This document shows, in pieces, positions 15,621 through 24,094 of a DNA stretch of 64,000 nt. Made by a program: the position numbers and the translations under genes. Origin of the DNA: Oscillospiraceae bacterium (GTDB taxonomy: Bacteria > Bacillota > Clostridia > Oscillospirales > Ruminococcaceae); NCBI GenBank assembly GCA_009777635.1, contig WRLK01000010.1, positions 1 to 64,000 of the forward strand. Reading direction: 5' to 3'. Positions within the stretch are counted from its first letter, which is position 1. Each line of letters starts with the position of its first letter. The notes below the pieces were generated by a model. The model did no database searches. It worked only from the letters and a program-made list of their open reading frames with translations, and was not told the origin of the DNA.

Positions 15621-15899
15621 TTGAAAATTATCTGTGTCTGTGGATTTGGAATGGGGTCCAGCCTGATACTCAAGATGAGCGTTGAGAAGGCCATGTCCGA
15701 ATTGGGTATTCCCTGCGATGTGGACCATTGGGCCGCCGGGACAATGGAGGGAATGAGCTGCGACCTTATCGTGGCTGCGGACGATTTCAGGGAAGAACTT
15801 GAAAGCCGCCCGAGTGTAGTCTTTGTCAAAAATGTCGTAAAGGTTCCGGAAATCAAGGAGAACCTCAAGGTATACCTCGAGGAAAAGAACCTGCTTTAA
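15621..15899 (+). CDS. PTS IIB component, ascorbate/lactose type
   Basis: 92 aa from TTG 15621 preceded by AAAGGGGTGA. The phosphocysteine is Cys7 in the P-loop CGFGMGSS, as in UlaB. It relays phosphate from IIA to the sugar bound in IIC. Full length for a stand-alone IIB. Confidence 0.88.
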   Translation: MKIICVCGFGMGSSLILKMSVEKAMSELGIPCDVDHWAAGTMEGMSCDLIVAADDFREELESRPSVVFVKNVVKVPEIKENLKVYLEEKNLL

Positions 15900-15948
15900 T
15901 CAGTGGTTTCAATTATTTATGTTAAATTGAGGAAGGAGTTATTGAATC

Positions 15949-17319
15949 ATGGCATTACTGGAATTTATTATTGAAGTGTTTAGAACACCGGCGCTTATTT
16001 TGGGTTTTGTGGCTATGATAGGGCTTATCCTGCAGAAAAAAACCGGTGCGCAAGTTTTTTCGGGAACGGTAAAAACAGCCCTTGGCCTGTTAATCTTATC
16101 AGGGGGAGTCGGGGTTCTCATCGGCGCGATCCTGCCGTTCGTCTTCATGTTTCCGGTGGTATTCGGGCTCCAGGGCTTTGCTACAGGTTCTGAAATCATA
16201 TCGACCGCGATGCAGACCTCGGTTCCTGTCATTGCAAGCAGTTTCCCTGTTATTATGGCTGCGGGCTTTTTGGTCAATGCGCTGCTCGCCCGCTTTACAC
16301 CGCTTAAATATATCTTCCTGACCGGCCACATGATGTGGATTGCATCTGTGCTGGTAGCATACTGCCTGTATAATGCGGGCATGAACCAGACCGCGATAAT
16401 CATTTTAGGCAGTATTATTCAAGGCGCATTGCTCACGGTGCTTCCGGCTATTTCGCAGCCGATTGTCAGAAAGGTTACCGGAAACAACGATATCGCCATT
16501 GCCCACCTGACTACACTCGGCACAGTGCCGGCCGCTTACATCGGCAAGCTTGTGGGCGACCCCTCCAAAAGCACGGAGGATATGAAACTGCCAAAGGGCC
16601 TGTCCTTCTTTAAGGATACCGCTGTTGCCATCTCGGTGGTTATGATTCTGTTCTACCTTATTCTCGTAATCATCGCAGGTCCTGCAGTCACTGCAGAAGT
16701 TGGCGGTGCCGGCGGCACGAACTTCCTGCTGTTCGGCCTCCTTCAGGGGCTTGGGTTCGCCGCAGGCGTAATGATTATGCTGATGGGTGTGCGTATGCTG
16801 CTTGGTGAGATTGTGCCGGCCTTTAAGGGCATCTCCGACAAGCTGGTTCCCAATGCGGTCCCGGCCTTGGATGTCCCCGCCATATTCGGTTATGCACCCA
16901 ATGCCCTTATGATTGGGTTCATCACTGCCGTGGTCGGTATGCTGGTCGCTATGGTAGCTTCATCCTTTGCCTTTGGCGTAGTGCCGTTGGTATCCATCAT
17001 CGGCGCGTTCTTCACCGGCGGCGTGGCAGGAATATTCGGCAACGCACTGGGCGGGCGCCGCGGCGCTGTCGTATCCGGTTTTTGCTACGGCTTTATCCTC
17101 ATTTTCCTGTCAGGATTCACCTATAATCTGTTCGGCCGTTTTGTGTCGGTAGGCGCGGAAGGTACAGGCCATGACTGCGTAGACGCGATGGTTACCATGA
17201 TTGCTTTCCAGAACCCGTTTGTCGGCATTGTAATCCTTGCGGCTGCATTCGTTCTTCTTGCAATCTTTGAGAGACGCTATCAAGCACGCGTACGCGAAGC
17301 AGCGGAGCCGGCATCGTAA
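15949..17319 (+). CDS. PTS IIC permease, ascorbate (SgaT/UlaA) family
   Basis: 456 aa, about 10-12 membrane segments. Hallmarks of the UlaA family: GFVAMIGLILQKKTGAQVFS near the N-terminus, GFATGSEIISTAMQT, HLTTLGTVPAAYIGKLVGDP, and GHDCVDAMVTMI near the end. It forms the sugar channel. Family members are known for L-ascorbate, but the companion enzymes (NagA, two SIS proteins) argue for an amino sugar here. ATG 15949 follows GGAAGGAG. Confidence 0.88.
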   Translation: MALLEFIIEVFRTPALILGFVAMIGLILQKKTGAQVFSGTVKTALGLLILSGGVGVLIGAILPFVFMFPVVFGLQGFATGSEIISTAMQTSVPVIASSFPVIMAAGFLVNALLARFTPLKYIFLTGHMMWIASVLVAYCLYNAGMNQTAIIILGSIIQGALLTVLPAISQPIVRKVTGNNDIAIAHLTTLGTVPAAYIGKLVGDPSKSTEDMKLPKGLSFFKDTAVAISVVMILFYLILVIIAGPAVTAEVGGAGGTNFLLFGLLQGLGFAAGVMIMLMGVRMLLGEIVPAFKGISDKLVPNAVPALDVPAIFGYAPNALMIGFITAVVGMLVAMVASSFAFGVVPLVSIIGAFFTGGVAGIFGNALGGRRGAVVSGFCYGFILIFLSGFTYNLFGRFVSVGAEGTGHDCVDAMVTMIAFQNPFVGIVILAAAFVLLAIFERRYQARVREAAEPAS

Positions 17320-17350
17320 ACATGTCCAAGTATTGATAACAACAAGCAGA

Positions 17351-17382
17351 CGGCAGGGATATTTCTGTTGATATCCCTGCCG
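17351..17382 (+). other. Stable hairpin between IIC and Enzyme I
   Basis: CGGCAGGGATAT (17351-17362) pairs perfectly with ATATCCCTGCCG (17371-17382), loop of 8 nt. No T run follows, so it may set differential mRNA stability or partial attenuation between the transporter and the general PTS proteins. Confidence 0.6.
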
Positions 17383-17431
17383 GAAGCCGTTGTCCCGGCA
17401 GCCGGGAACCTTTCAGCGAGGAGGCGTCCCA

Positions 17432-19153
17432 ATGGAATACAAAGGAAATCCTGTTTCCCATGGCATCGCAATCGGCGAGGTTTACCGCTATGCCCCTTTT
17501 GTGCCGGAGATTGAAGAAAAAACGATTCTCCCCGAAGCAAAGGAGATCGCCGTCGAGCAATACCTGAATTTGAGGGAAAAGGCGAAAGCGGAACTTACCG
17601 CCATTCAGGAAAAATTAAAAACAAACGACCCGGACAAAGCGAAAATTTTTGCGGCGCATGTGGAGATTTTGTTCGATACGGCCATGAACGGGGAAATACA
17701 GGATTACATCAGCTACGATAACATGTCGCCTGAGTGGGCGATAAAAAAGACCTATGACAAATACATCCGCTTGCTTTCCAAATCGAAAGACGCGCAGATA
17801 CGGGAGCGTACCGCCGACCTTAAAGACTTGCGGATACGGCTGCACCGAATCTGGTTAGGCGTGCCGAAAAAAAACCTTTCCATACTGGAAAAACCGGTAG
17901 TGGTAGCTGCACATGACCTTTTGCCTTCCGATACCGCTACCCTTGACCGCACAAAAGTACTGGCAATCATTACGGAAATCGGCGGTTCCACTTCCCATTC
18001 CGCCATTATTGCCCGCAGCTATGAGATTCCCGCCATATTGGGAATCCCGGATATTATGAATCAGCTAAAAGACGGCGAAACCGTGATTGTAGATGCAGTG
18101 GAGGGCTCCCTTTTTACGCAGCCGGACGAGGCGCAGCAAAACCTATATGCAGAAAAAAGGAAAGACCATCTGGCCTATTCGGCCGAACTTAAAAAATACT
18201 TGCATGTGCAGCCCGTTACAAAGGACGGCACGCGCATTGAAGTGCATTTAAATATAGGCTCGGTCACGCCGGAGGAGCTGGCCGGTTCCCAATACACAGA
18301 CGGCGTCGGCCTGTTCCGCACCGAATTTATGTACATGCTGAGCGCCGGCCTGCCCTCGGAGGATGAACAGTTTAAGCAGTATCGAAAGGCCGCCCTTGAG
18401 TTCGGGGAACGCCCGCTGATTCTGCGCACCTTGGATATCGGCGGCGACAAGCAGCTTGAAAGCATGGAGCTGCCCCGTGAGGACAACCCGTTTTTGGGAC
18501 TGCGGGCCTTGCGTCTGTGTTTCGAGCGCCTTTCCGTGTTTAAAACGCAGCTGCGCGCCGCTTTTCGCGCCGGGTGCTACGGGAACGTGTGGATAATGCT
18601 GCCGATGGTGGGCAGTATGGATGACATTCGCACTGCAAAACAAATCATTGGAGAGGTAAAAGAGGAATTAGAAAAAGAGGGCGTACAGTATAACCCCGAT
18701 GTAAAAATCGGAATTATGATTGAAATCCCCGCCATTGCCCTGATTGCGGACATGGCCGCCAAAGAAGTGGATTTTGCCAGCCTTGGCACCAACGACCTCT
18801 GCCAGTACCTGACCGCTGTGGACAGGTTAAACCCCCATGTCTCGCAGTACTATCAGACGTATCACCCCTCTATGTTCCGTTTGATAGGCCAAACCGCAGC
18901 GGCGTTTCATGCCGCAGGCAAGCCCATCGGCGTATGCGGCGAAATGGGCGGCGACCCTTTGACTGCGGCCGTGTTGATTGGTTTGGGGATACGCAAGCTC
19001 AGTATGGGTATCGCTTCCGTCGCCGGCATCAAAAAACTGATTACCGGGCTTACCATTCCAAAAGCGGAAGAACTGGCTGAAAAAGTAGTGACGCTGTCCA
19101 CGGCGGACGAGGTTGAAGCTTATGTAAAGAGGGAACTTGAATCCCTTGTATAA
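17432..19153 (+). CDS. ptsI: PTS Enzyme I (phosphoenolpyruvate-protein phosphotransferase)
   Basis: 573 aa from ATG 17432 (GCGAGGAGG upstream). N-terminal HPr-binding and phosphohistidine domains with the active histidine in GGSTSHSAIIARS near residue 190; C-terminal PEP-binding barrel with GVGLFRTEFMYM, LRTLDIGGDKQL, FASLGTNDLCQY and the cysteine loop GVCGEMGGDP. It starts the phosphorelay by taking phosphate from PEP and giving it to HPr. Embedded in a sugar-specific operon rather than in a general ptsHI locus. All catalytic residues appear present. Confidence 0.92.
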   Translation: MEYKGNPVSHGIAIGEVYRYAPFVPEIEEKTILPEAKEIAVEQYLNLREKAKAELTAIQEKLKTNDPDKAKIFAAHVEILFDTAMNGEIQDYISYDNMSPEWAIKKTYDKYIRLLSKSKDAQIRERTADLKDLRIRLHRIWLGVPKKNLSILEKPVVVAAHDLLPSDTATLDRTKVLAIITEIGGSTSHSAIIARSYEIPAILGIPDIMNQLKDGETVIVDAVEGSLFTQPDEAQQNLYAEKRKDHLAYSAELKKYLHVQPVTKDGTRIEVHLNIGSVTPEELAGSQYTDGVGLFRTEFMYMLSAGLPSEDEQFKQYRKAALEFGERPLILRTLDIGGDKQLESMELPREDNPFLGLRALRLCFERLSVFKTQLRAAFRAGCYGNVWIMLPMVGSMDDIRTAKQIIGEVKEELEKEGVQYNPDVKIGIMIEIPAIALIADMAAKEVDFASLGTNDLCQYLTAVDRLNPHVSQYYQTYHPSMFRLIGQTAAAFHAAGKPIGVCGEMGGDPLTAAVLIGLGIRKLSMGIASVAGIKKLITGLTIPKAEELAEKVVTLSTADEVEAYVKRELESLV

Positions 19154-19181
19154 ATTGCAAGAAACGGAGGAATACAGGACA

Positions 19182-19454
19182 ATGTATAAACGCACCGTAT
19201 TAATTCAAAACCGCACAGGGCTCCATGCCCGACCCGCTACTGAGTTCATCAACTGTGCAAGCAAATTTAATTCTAAAATAACCATTAGAAGTTTAAGCGA
19301 GGAAGACGAAGTTGATGCAAAATCCATCATGCTGTTGCTATCTTTGGCGATAGGCCAGGGCGACGAGGTGGAAATCAGCGCCAGAGGCGATGATGAAACG
19401 GAAGCTGTCGATGCACTGGTTGCTTTGATAGAATCTAAATTTGATGAAGATTAA
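19182..19454 (+). CDS. ptsH: HPr phosphocarrier protein
   Basis: 90 aa from ATG 19182 after GGAGG. Active His15 in TGLHARPA, and the regulatory serine (here Ser48, equivalent to Ser46) in DAKSIMLLLSLAIGQG. The conserved serine means HPr kinase could act on it, although the usual glycine-valine following is replaced by leucines. Lies directly behind ptsI and before the second SIS gene. Confidence 0.92.
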   Translation: MYKRTVLIQNRTGLHARPATEFINCASKFNSKITIRSLSEEDEVDAKSIMLLLSLAIGQGDEVEISARGDDETEAVDALVALIESKFDED

Positions 19455-19470
19455 TGGAGGAGATTTCTCG

Positions 19471-20499
19471 ATGAACCTTACATATACCGAGATGCTCGAC
19501 ACGTTTAACGCCCTTGAAAAAACCTCTGCTTATATCGAAAGCGAATGGAATGATATCGAGCCGTTCCTGAAAGGAAAAACACGTTTAATTTTCCTTGGCT
19601 GCGGTTCCAGCTATTCCCTTGCAAGGTCGATGGCTGTCATGACGCAAATGGGCACGGGGATTCCCTCTTTCGCCATGGCGGCGGGCGACGTCCTGCTTCA
19701 CGCCGGGCGTTATGGAAAATGCTTTGACGGTGCGGCGGTTGTGTGCATTTCCCGTTCGGGGCGCACAAGCGAGATGATTATGGCGCTGGATGCATTGCAA
19801 TCCGAGGGGTATCACTTCACGGTTGCCTCCCTCGTCTGCGCCGACGGCACGCCGCTTGCTGAAAAAGGCATCCTGACATTGTCTATGCCGTGGGCATTTG
19901 ATAACAGCGTCTGCCAGACGCGTACCGTCACAAACTTCTATTTCGCCGCCGCATACATTCTGGCGAAAGCAACAGACAACCAAACAGCGCTGGAAGACTT
20001 GCGTCATATCTTAAACGGCGGGCCGGAATATATGAAGCATGCGGAAGCCTTGGCGGACGAGCTTTCGTCGTACCCGTGGACGCATTGCGTAGTACTGGCT
20101 GACGCCGAACTGGAAGGCATTGCGGAAGAAGGCGCGCTAGCCTTTAAAGAAATATGCCAGCTCCCCTCGAATTATTACCACTTGTTGGATTCGCGCCACG
20201 GCCCGATGGTATTGATAGGGAAAGATACGCTGGTACTCGTGGCGCTTGGCGCCGGCAACGAACTGGAACAAAACCTCTTGCATGATATTCACAAGAAAAA
20301 TGCGCAGGTCGTCGCGTTTTCCGATGTGGATATGAAACCCGAAAACATTCGTGCCAGCATTTACGGCCGCCCGCTGTCCCACATTGCGCGCGGAATCCCG
20401 TTTATTGTTTTATGCCAGATGATATCCTATAAAAAATCCTTGAAAACAGGCGCCGACCCTGACAAACCCACCGGATTGGACCCTTGGATTGCACTGTAA
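19471..20499 (+). CDS. Double-SIS sugar isomerase/deaminase (AgaS/GlmS C-domain-like)
   Basis: 342 aa from ATG 19471 with GGAGGAGA upstream. Two SIS units: FLGCGSSYSLARSMAVM with ISRSGRTSEMIMAL in the first, and ADAELEGIAEEGALAFKEI with LDSRHGPM in the second. This is the layout of GlmS isomerase domains, AgaS and FrlB. By context it deaminates or isomerises the deacetylated hexosamine phosphate, the step after NagA; no NagB-type deaminase is encoded in the operon. Last gene before the terminator. Confidence 0.85.
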   Translation: MNLTYTEMLDTFNALEKTSAYIESEWNDIEPFLKGKTRLIFLGCGSSYSLARSMAVMTQMGTGIPSFAMAAGDVLLHAGRYGKCFDGAAVVCISRSGRTSEMIMALDALQSEGYHFTVASLVCADGTPLAEKGILTLSMPWAFDNSVCQTRTVTNFYFAAAYILAKATDNQTALEDLRHILNGGPEYMKHAEALADELSSYPWTHCVVLADAELEGIAEEGALAFKEICQLPSNYYHLLDSRHGPMVLIGKDTLVLVALGAGNELEQNLLHDIHKKNAQVVAFSDVDMKPENIRASIYGRPLSHIARGIPFIVLCQMISYKKSLKTGADPDKPTGLDPWIAL

Positions 20500-20593
20500 A
20501 GAATCGAGCTGGCTCCAAGGTAAACAATGAAAACAACCTTATTCCCAAAACAGAAATAGTTCGCTTTCGAGTCGATTTACTCCACCACCCATA

Positions 20594-20638
20594 TGTCAGG
20601 CCCGCGCTAAATTTTTTAGCGCGGGCCTGACATTTTTT
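20594..20638 (+). terminator. Strong terminator of the PTS operon
   Basis: An 18-bp perfect stem (20594-20611 with 20615-20632, GTCAGGCCCGCGCTAAA and its complement), loop TTT, then six T. It resembles the terminator at 3992-4052 in sequence. Confidence 0.9.
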
Positions 20639-20698
20639 CTGGAATCTCACAGCCGGTTTTGCTTGGGATTCCTGTGCGTATTCGTTATGTTTTTTCTT

Positions 20699-20963
20699 CT
20701 AGTCCGCGTAAAAGTGCATAGGGTAGGAAAGATATTCCACTGGCTCAATCTTATCTACCGTCATATACCCCGGCGGAGCGTTGATAACGGTGGGAATACG
20801 GTTTACCAAAGTAGCGCAGGTGTGATTTACGGTTTCCGGCTTTTGCACGAAGAAAGTGGTGTCCGGTTCGCCGGAAATCTTCCAATCGCACATATCGCCT
20901 TCGTCGGGAACAGCCGGCTCATAAATCACCTCGCAAATATAGTCGCCGTAGATGCACTCAATT
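20699..20963 (-). pseudogene. C-terminal remnant of an amine dehydrogenase / dihydrodipicolinate reductase-like enzyme
   Basis: The frame opens just after a TGA near 20964 and ends at 20699, giving about 87 residues with no plausible start. Blocks such as [20 protein letters not shown] and [13 protein letters not shown] resemble the C-terminal domain of NAD(P)H-dependent amine dehydrogenases of the 2,4-diaminopentanoate dehydrogenase type. The Rossmann half is absent. It lies 15 nt behind the stop of the subtilase, suggesting that DNA carrying the subtilase replaced the front of this gene. Family call is moderate. Confidence 0.55.
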
Positions 20964-20978
20964 CACTATACATACAGA

Positions 20979-22148
20979 CTATGCTACCGAAGCTGACATT
21001 TCGATCATTTTGCTTAAATTTAGGGTGCCTGCTGTCAATACCCTTTCAGAAAGCTGAGGTTGTATATCAACACTGGATAAAATAATTTTTTTCATTTCTA
21101 AAGCAGTTAATTCGGGTCTGTACGATTTTAACAACGCGGCAGCCCCGGCTACATGTGGAGCTGCCATCGACGTTCCATCCTTATGAATGTATCCACCTAA
21201 TAAATAGGTGCTGTAAATATCAGATCCGGGCGCTGCAATATCAACACTGATTGCGCCATAATTTGAAAAAGGGGCAAGGCCATTATTTTGCGCAGTCGCC
21301 GCAACCGATATTATATTATGACATTCAAAGGAAGCGGGATATAAAGGAAAATTATCATTATCAGAAGCATCGTTGCCGGCTGATGCTATAAGCAGTCCAT
21401 CATAATTTTCTATTGCAAATTTAATACACGGGCAATATGCTCTGTTACCCCAACTGCAGTTAAGAATTGGTATTTTATTTATGCCGGCATAATGAATTGC
21501 CCTAATGGCTGCCGAAGCGCTAAAAACATTGTCTCCTATTTTTAAAGCTGCTATTTTAACATTCCAGCATACGCCCGTTATTCCAATTGAATTATTTCCT
21601 ATTGCTCCGATGGTTCCTGCCACATGCGTACCATGGCCCGTCTCATCTGTGGGACTATAGCCGTCGTTAGAAAAATTCCAATCATATATGCCTCGTCCAT
21701 ATGGAGGGGACCAGATATTATCTTTTAAGTCCGGATGCGCAAATTCAATACCACTGTCCAAAACACCTACAACAATTTTATTATTTCCCGTAGAATAGTC
21801 CCACGCCATAGGGGCCTTAATTACTTCCTTACCCCAAAGATAGTAGAAAAACGGATCGTTAGGAATGATATGCGGGAACATAAAATAATCGGGCCTGCTA
21901 TAGACAACACACGGATTTTCAGAAAGCTTTCTAACTGCATCTATAACTGACAGCTCGTCCTTACCTTTGATATGTATTAATAAGAGGGCTGAAATATTGC
22001 TTGTATTTGACAGATTTTGCGGTTGAAATAATGTTTCTACTCTTTCAACCTCAATGTCTTCAAAAATGGGATTATTAATATTTGTCGGTATAATACAGTC
22101 TTTATTTATCGCAACAACTACTCTTCCTGTTGCGAAATAGTTAAGCAT
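20979..22148 (-). CDS. Subtilisin-like serine protease (S8), no signal peptide
   Basis: 389 aa from ATG 22148 with AAAAGGGG upstream; a TTG seven codons earlier is not needed. Catalytic triad Asp131 (GVLDSG), His172 (GHGTH) and Ser327 (GTSMAAPH), with oxyanion Asn in SAGND. Residues 1-110 form a propeptide-like domain (YFATGRVVVAINKD, then VVYSRPDYFMFPHIIPNDPF) as in fervidolysin-type proteases. No secretion signal is visible, so intracellular action or atypical export. The gene is visibly more AT-rich than its neighbours and abuts a gene remnant, which suggests acquisition. Confidence 0.9.
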   Translation of the reverse strand: MLNYFATGRVVVAINKDCIIPTNINNPIFEDIEVERVETLFQPQNLSNTSNISALLLIHIKGKDELSVIDAVRKLSENPCVVYSRPDYFMFPHIIPNDPFFYYLWGKEVIKAPMAWDYSTGNNKIVVGVLDSGIEFAHPDLKDNIWSPPYGRGIYDWNFSNDGYSPTDETGHGTHVAGTIGAIGNNSIGITGVCWNVKIAALKIGDNVFSASAAIRAIHYAGINKIPILNCSWGNRAYCPCIKFAIENYDGLLIASAGNDASDNDNFPLYPASFECHNIISVAATAQNNGLAPFSNYGAISVDIAAPGSDIYSTYLLGGYIHKDGTSMAAPHVAGAAALLKSYRPELTALEMKKIILSSVDIQPQLSERVLTAGTLNLSKMIEMSASVA

Positions 22149-22162
22149 AGAAATCCCCTTTT

Positions 22163-22196
22163 CTTTCAAAATATATAATACTAATATGTTTGAAAG
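22163..22196. promoter_or_regulatory. Inverted repeat in the subtilase upstream region
   Basis: CTTTCAAA (22163-22170) and TTTGAAAG (22189-22196) flank 18 bp of AT-rich DNA. On the minus strand TTGCGC, 17 nt, TTATAT could be the subtilase promoter overlapping this repeat, so it may be an operator. Confidence 0.4.
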
Positions 22197-22300
22197 CGCA
22201 AAAGGTTCCTTTCAAGTATTGCCTTCGCCGATACTGCATGCAAGAAATTCACTCAAAAATAACACTTATGATATAGAAAATCTTGCAATGGGGTGTTATC

Positions 22301-22684
22301 ATGCTTAACAACAATCCGCAGAACTTACAGCAATACTCGGAAAGGCTATGGCTTACAAGGCCATACCCGGCCGGCAATGGGCAGGACTGCATTATCGGTA
22401 TCTGTTTTAAACAGGATGACGGGAGCTTCGCGTCGGTAGACGCCCTGCGCCTAAACCCGGACGGTATATATTATCACAAAAAGTTGAAATTGGGGACAGA
22501 AGACAGTCAGGCGTTTAAATTTTATATTGATTCAATGACAAAGAAATTTTCATCAGGAAATTATACCACCGGGCTTTGCGCGTCAATCCAAAAGCTATTT
22601 CTTGGCGGGAAAACAATAGATGAAATAAGCAAGGAGCTAAACCTGCCAAGAACGCACGTCATTTCGCTGTTGCCAAATACTTGA
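22301..22684 (+). CDS. Hypothetical protein with C-terminal helix-turn-helix-like segment
   Basis: 127 aa from ATG 22301, preceded by TGGGGTG; a start six codons earlier is less likely. I do not recognise the family. The N-terminal half is polar with NGQDCIIGICFKQDDGSFAS; the end, GGKTIDEISKELNLPRTHVI, reads like a helix-turn-helix. Divergent from the subtilase and convergent with the DUF554 gene. Could be a small regulator of the subtilase. Confidence 0.55.
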   Translation: MLNNNPQNLQQYSERLWLTRPYPAGNGQDCIIGICFKQDDGSFASVDALRLNPDGIYYHKKLKLGTEDSQAFKFYIDSMTKKFSSGNYTTGLCASIQKLFLGGKTIDEISKELNLPRTHVISLLPNT

Positions 22685-22723
22685 CCGCGCATTGCTTTCT
22701 CCGTCATGCCGTTTGGTTCAGTA

Positions 22724-23452
22724 TCATACCAATAACCGGATTAAATAATAAATAACAGGTATAAATATTGCAGGCAGCAAATTACCTGTTTTTATTTTTG
22801 CAATCTTAAGTAAATTCATCCCGATGCTCATAATCAGTACCGAGCCGATAAGCGATATCTGCGTGACAAGCTCTAAGCTTATATAAGGGGCGATAAATAT
22901 TGCAAGCAATGTGATCACGCCTTGATATACGCCTACGGTGATTGCTGAAAACAGAACGCCGATCCCCATGGTGGAAGATAAAATCATCGCGATGATGCCG
23001 TCAAGGGCAGATTTTGCAAACAGGATATCACTGTTTTTATTGACGCCTTCTTCAATTGAACCGATGATTGCCATCGATCCTACGCAAAAAACCAGCGCCG
23101 CCGTAACGAATCCCTGCGCAAAAGCGCCTGTTTCGCCGGGTCTTGCAAATTTCTTTTCACAAAACCTTGCAAAAGCATCAAGCTTGCTTTCTATTCCTAT
23201 CAACTCGCCAAGAAGCGCGCCGATTGCAAGCGATATAATCATCGTCAATATGTATCTTGAGGAAACCGTTTCGCCAAGAACTATGAAAGCAGCGCTTAAA
23301 GCCCCGCTTAAACCGACAACGATAATCGCAAGCCCTACTCCCTGCATTACCGTATCCGTAATGCGTTTGGATAAAAACCTTTTTAGGATAAGGCCCGCCG
23401 CTCCGCCGACTAGAATCGCAAAGACATTCACAAGGGTTCCTAAGCCCGCCAT
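22724..23452 (-). CDS. DUF554-family membrane protein
   Basis: 242 aa with about seven membrane segments. The N-terminus GTLVNVFAILVGGAAGLILK and the central FVTAALVFCVGSMAIIGSIEEG are signatures of DUF554 (YdfK/YqgA-like) proteins. Some relatives are suspected transporters; function is unproven. ATG 23452 is preceded by AGGTGAG. Single-gene unit. Confidence 0.88.
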   Translation of the reverse strand: MAGLGTLVNVFAILVGGAAGLILKRFLSKRITDTVMQGVGLAIIVVGLSGALSAAFIVLGETVSSRYILTMIISLAIGALLGELIGIESKLDAFARFCEKKFARPGETGAFAQGFVTAALVFCVGSMAIIGSIEEGVNKNSDILFAKSALDGIIAMILSSTMGIGVLFSAITVGVYQGVITLLAIFIAPYISLELVTQISLIGSVLIMSIGMNLLKIAKIKTGNLLPAIFIPVIYYLIRLLV

Positions 23453-23524
23453 ATACTCACCTGCTATCGTTTTACGCGCCTGTTCTCAAGTCTTTGATAT
23501 CCCTGAAAAACATGCTGGATAGCA

Positions 23525-23675
23525 TTATAACACAAAAGTGGATTGCGAAGCAATCCATGAGCGGCGAAGCCGCGGGCGGGCGCTTTGCGCCCGGCTTTTG
23601 ATGTTTTAAGGTTCTGGGGAACCCGTTCGAAATCTATGATTTCGCAAACGGGTCAGGTTCTTATAACACAAAAGT
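23525..23675. repeat. Hairpin-rich insertion flanked by 15-bp direct repeats
   Basis: TTATAACACAAAAGT is present at 23525-23539 and again at 23661-23675. Between them lie TGGATTGC-GAA-GCAATCCA (23539-23557), GCGGC-GAA-GCCGC (23561-23573), GGGCGC-TTT-GCGCCC (23578-23592) and a longer stem ACCCGTT CGAAATC (23621-23634) with its complement to 23653. The layout resembles a REP/MITE-type insertion with target duplication. No gene lies between 23453 and 23719. Confidence 0.6.
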
Positions 23676-23714
23676 AAAAACGACAAAAGCCCGTATAAAA
23701 CGGGCTTTTGTCGT
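23675..23714 (-). terminator. Terminator on the minus strand
   Basis: ACGACAAAAGCCCGT (23680-23694) pairs perfectly with ACGGGCTTTTGTCGT (23700-23714). On the minus strand it is followed by TTTTT, so it ends transcription arriving from the right, that is, from the small gene at 23720-23932. Confidence 0.75.
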
Positions 23715-23719
23715 GCGCG

Positions 23720-23932
23720 CTATCTGTTGGCGAGCATCCAGAACCACAGCGGAAGAGGCGGCCCGCAAAAGGGAGGATAGCAGGGCAGCCACGGCCTGCC
23801 GGGGCCGGGACGATGGCCATGTCCGGGCCGTCCGCTGTGGTGGCGGCTTTGAGGCCTGCGGTTTGCAAAACGGTAAGTATGATTGTTACGCAATTCATTC
23901 AGCTCCAATCCCAAAGGGTAAATTACTGGCAT
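23720..23932 (-). CDS. Small Pro/Gly/aromatic-rich protein
   Basis: 70 aa from ATG 23932; ribosome site weak. The C-terminus HRPGPGRPWLPCYPPFCGPP followed by LPLWFW is rich in proline, glycine and aromatics, like small coat or surface proteins of spore formers. Support comes from position: its stop lies 5 nt before a strong minus-strand terminator, and the sporulation gene yunB is next door on the other strand. Could be a chance frame. Confidence 0.4.
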   Translation of the reverse strand: MPVIYPLGLELNELRNNHTYRFANRRPQSRHHSGRPGHGHRPGPGRPWLPCYPPFCGPPLPLWFWMLANR

Positions 23933-24094
23933 ATGTATCTGATACAGCTTATGTAATCAGGTCTTTACGCGTTCATGAATAAAATATACAAAATCTTTAT
24001 TTTAAGCTTTTTTAATGCAAAATCAACACTATTTTAAAGAAAAAAGAATATAGTGGAATAAAAGGTGAAAATCTTAAAGCCCGGGGTGTAAGCT

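Noticed and set aside
20563..20588. tRNA-like end TTCGAGT...CTCCACCA before the PTS terminator
   Set aside because: Counting back from CCA, the T-stem strands do not pair and no matching 5' acceptor strand is nearby. Probably chance.
20663..21085. 140-codon plus-strand frame over the dehydrogenase remnant
   Set aside because: The minus strand carries recognisable enzyme blocks; the plus frame has none and no ribosome site.
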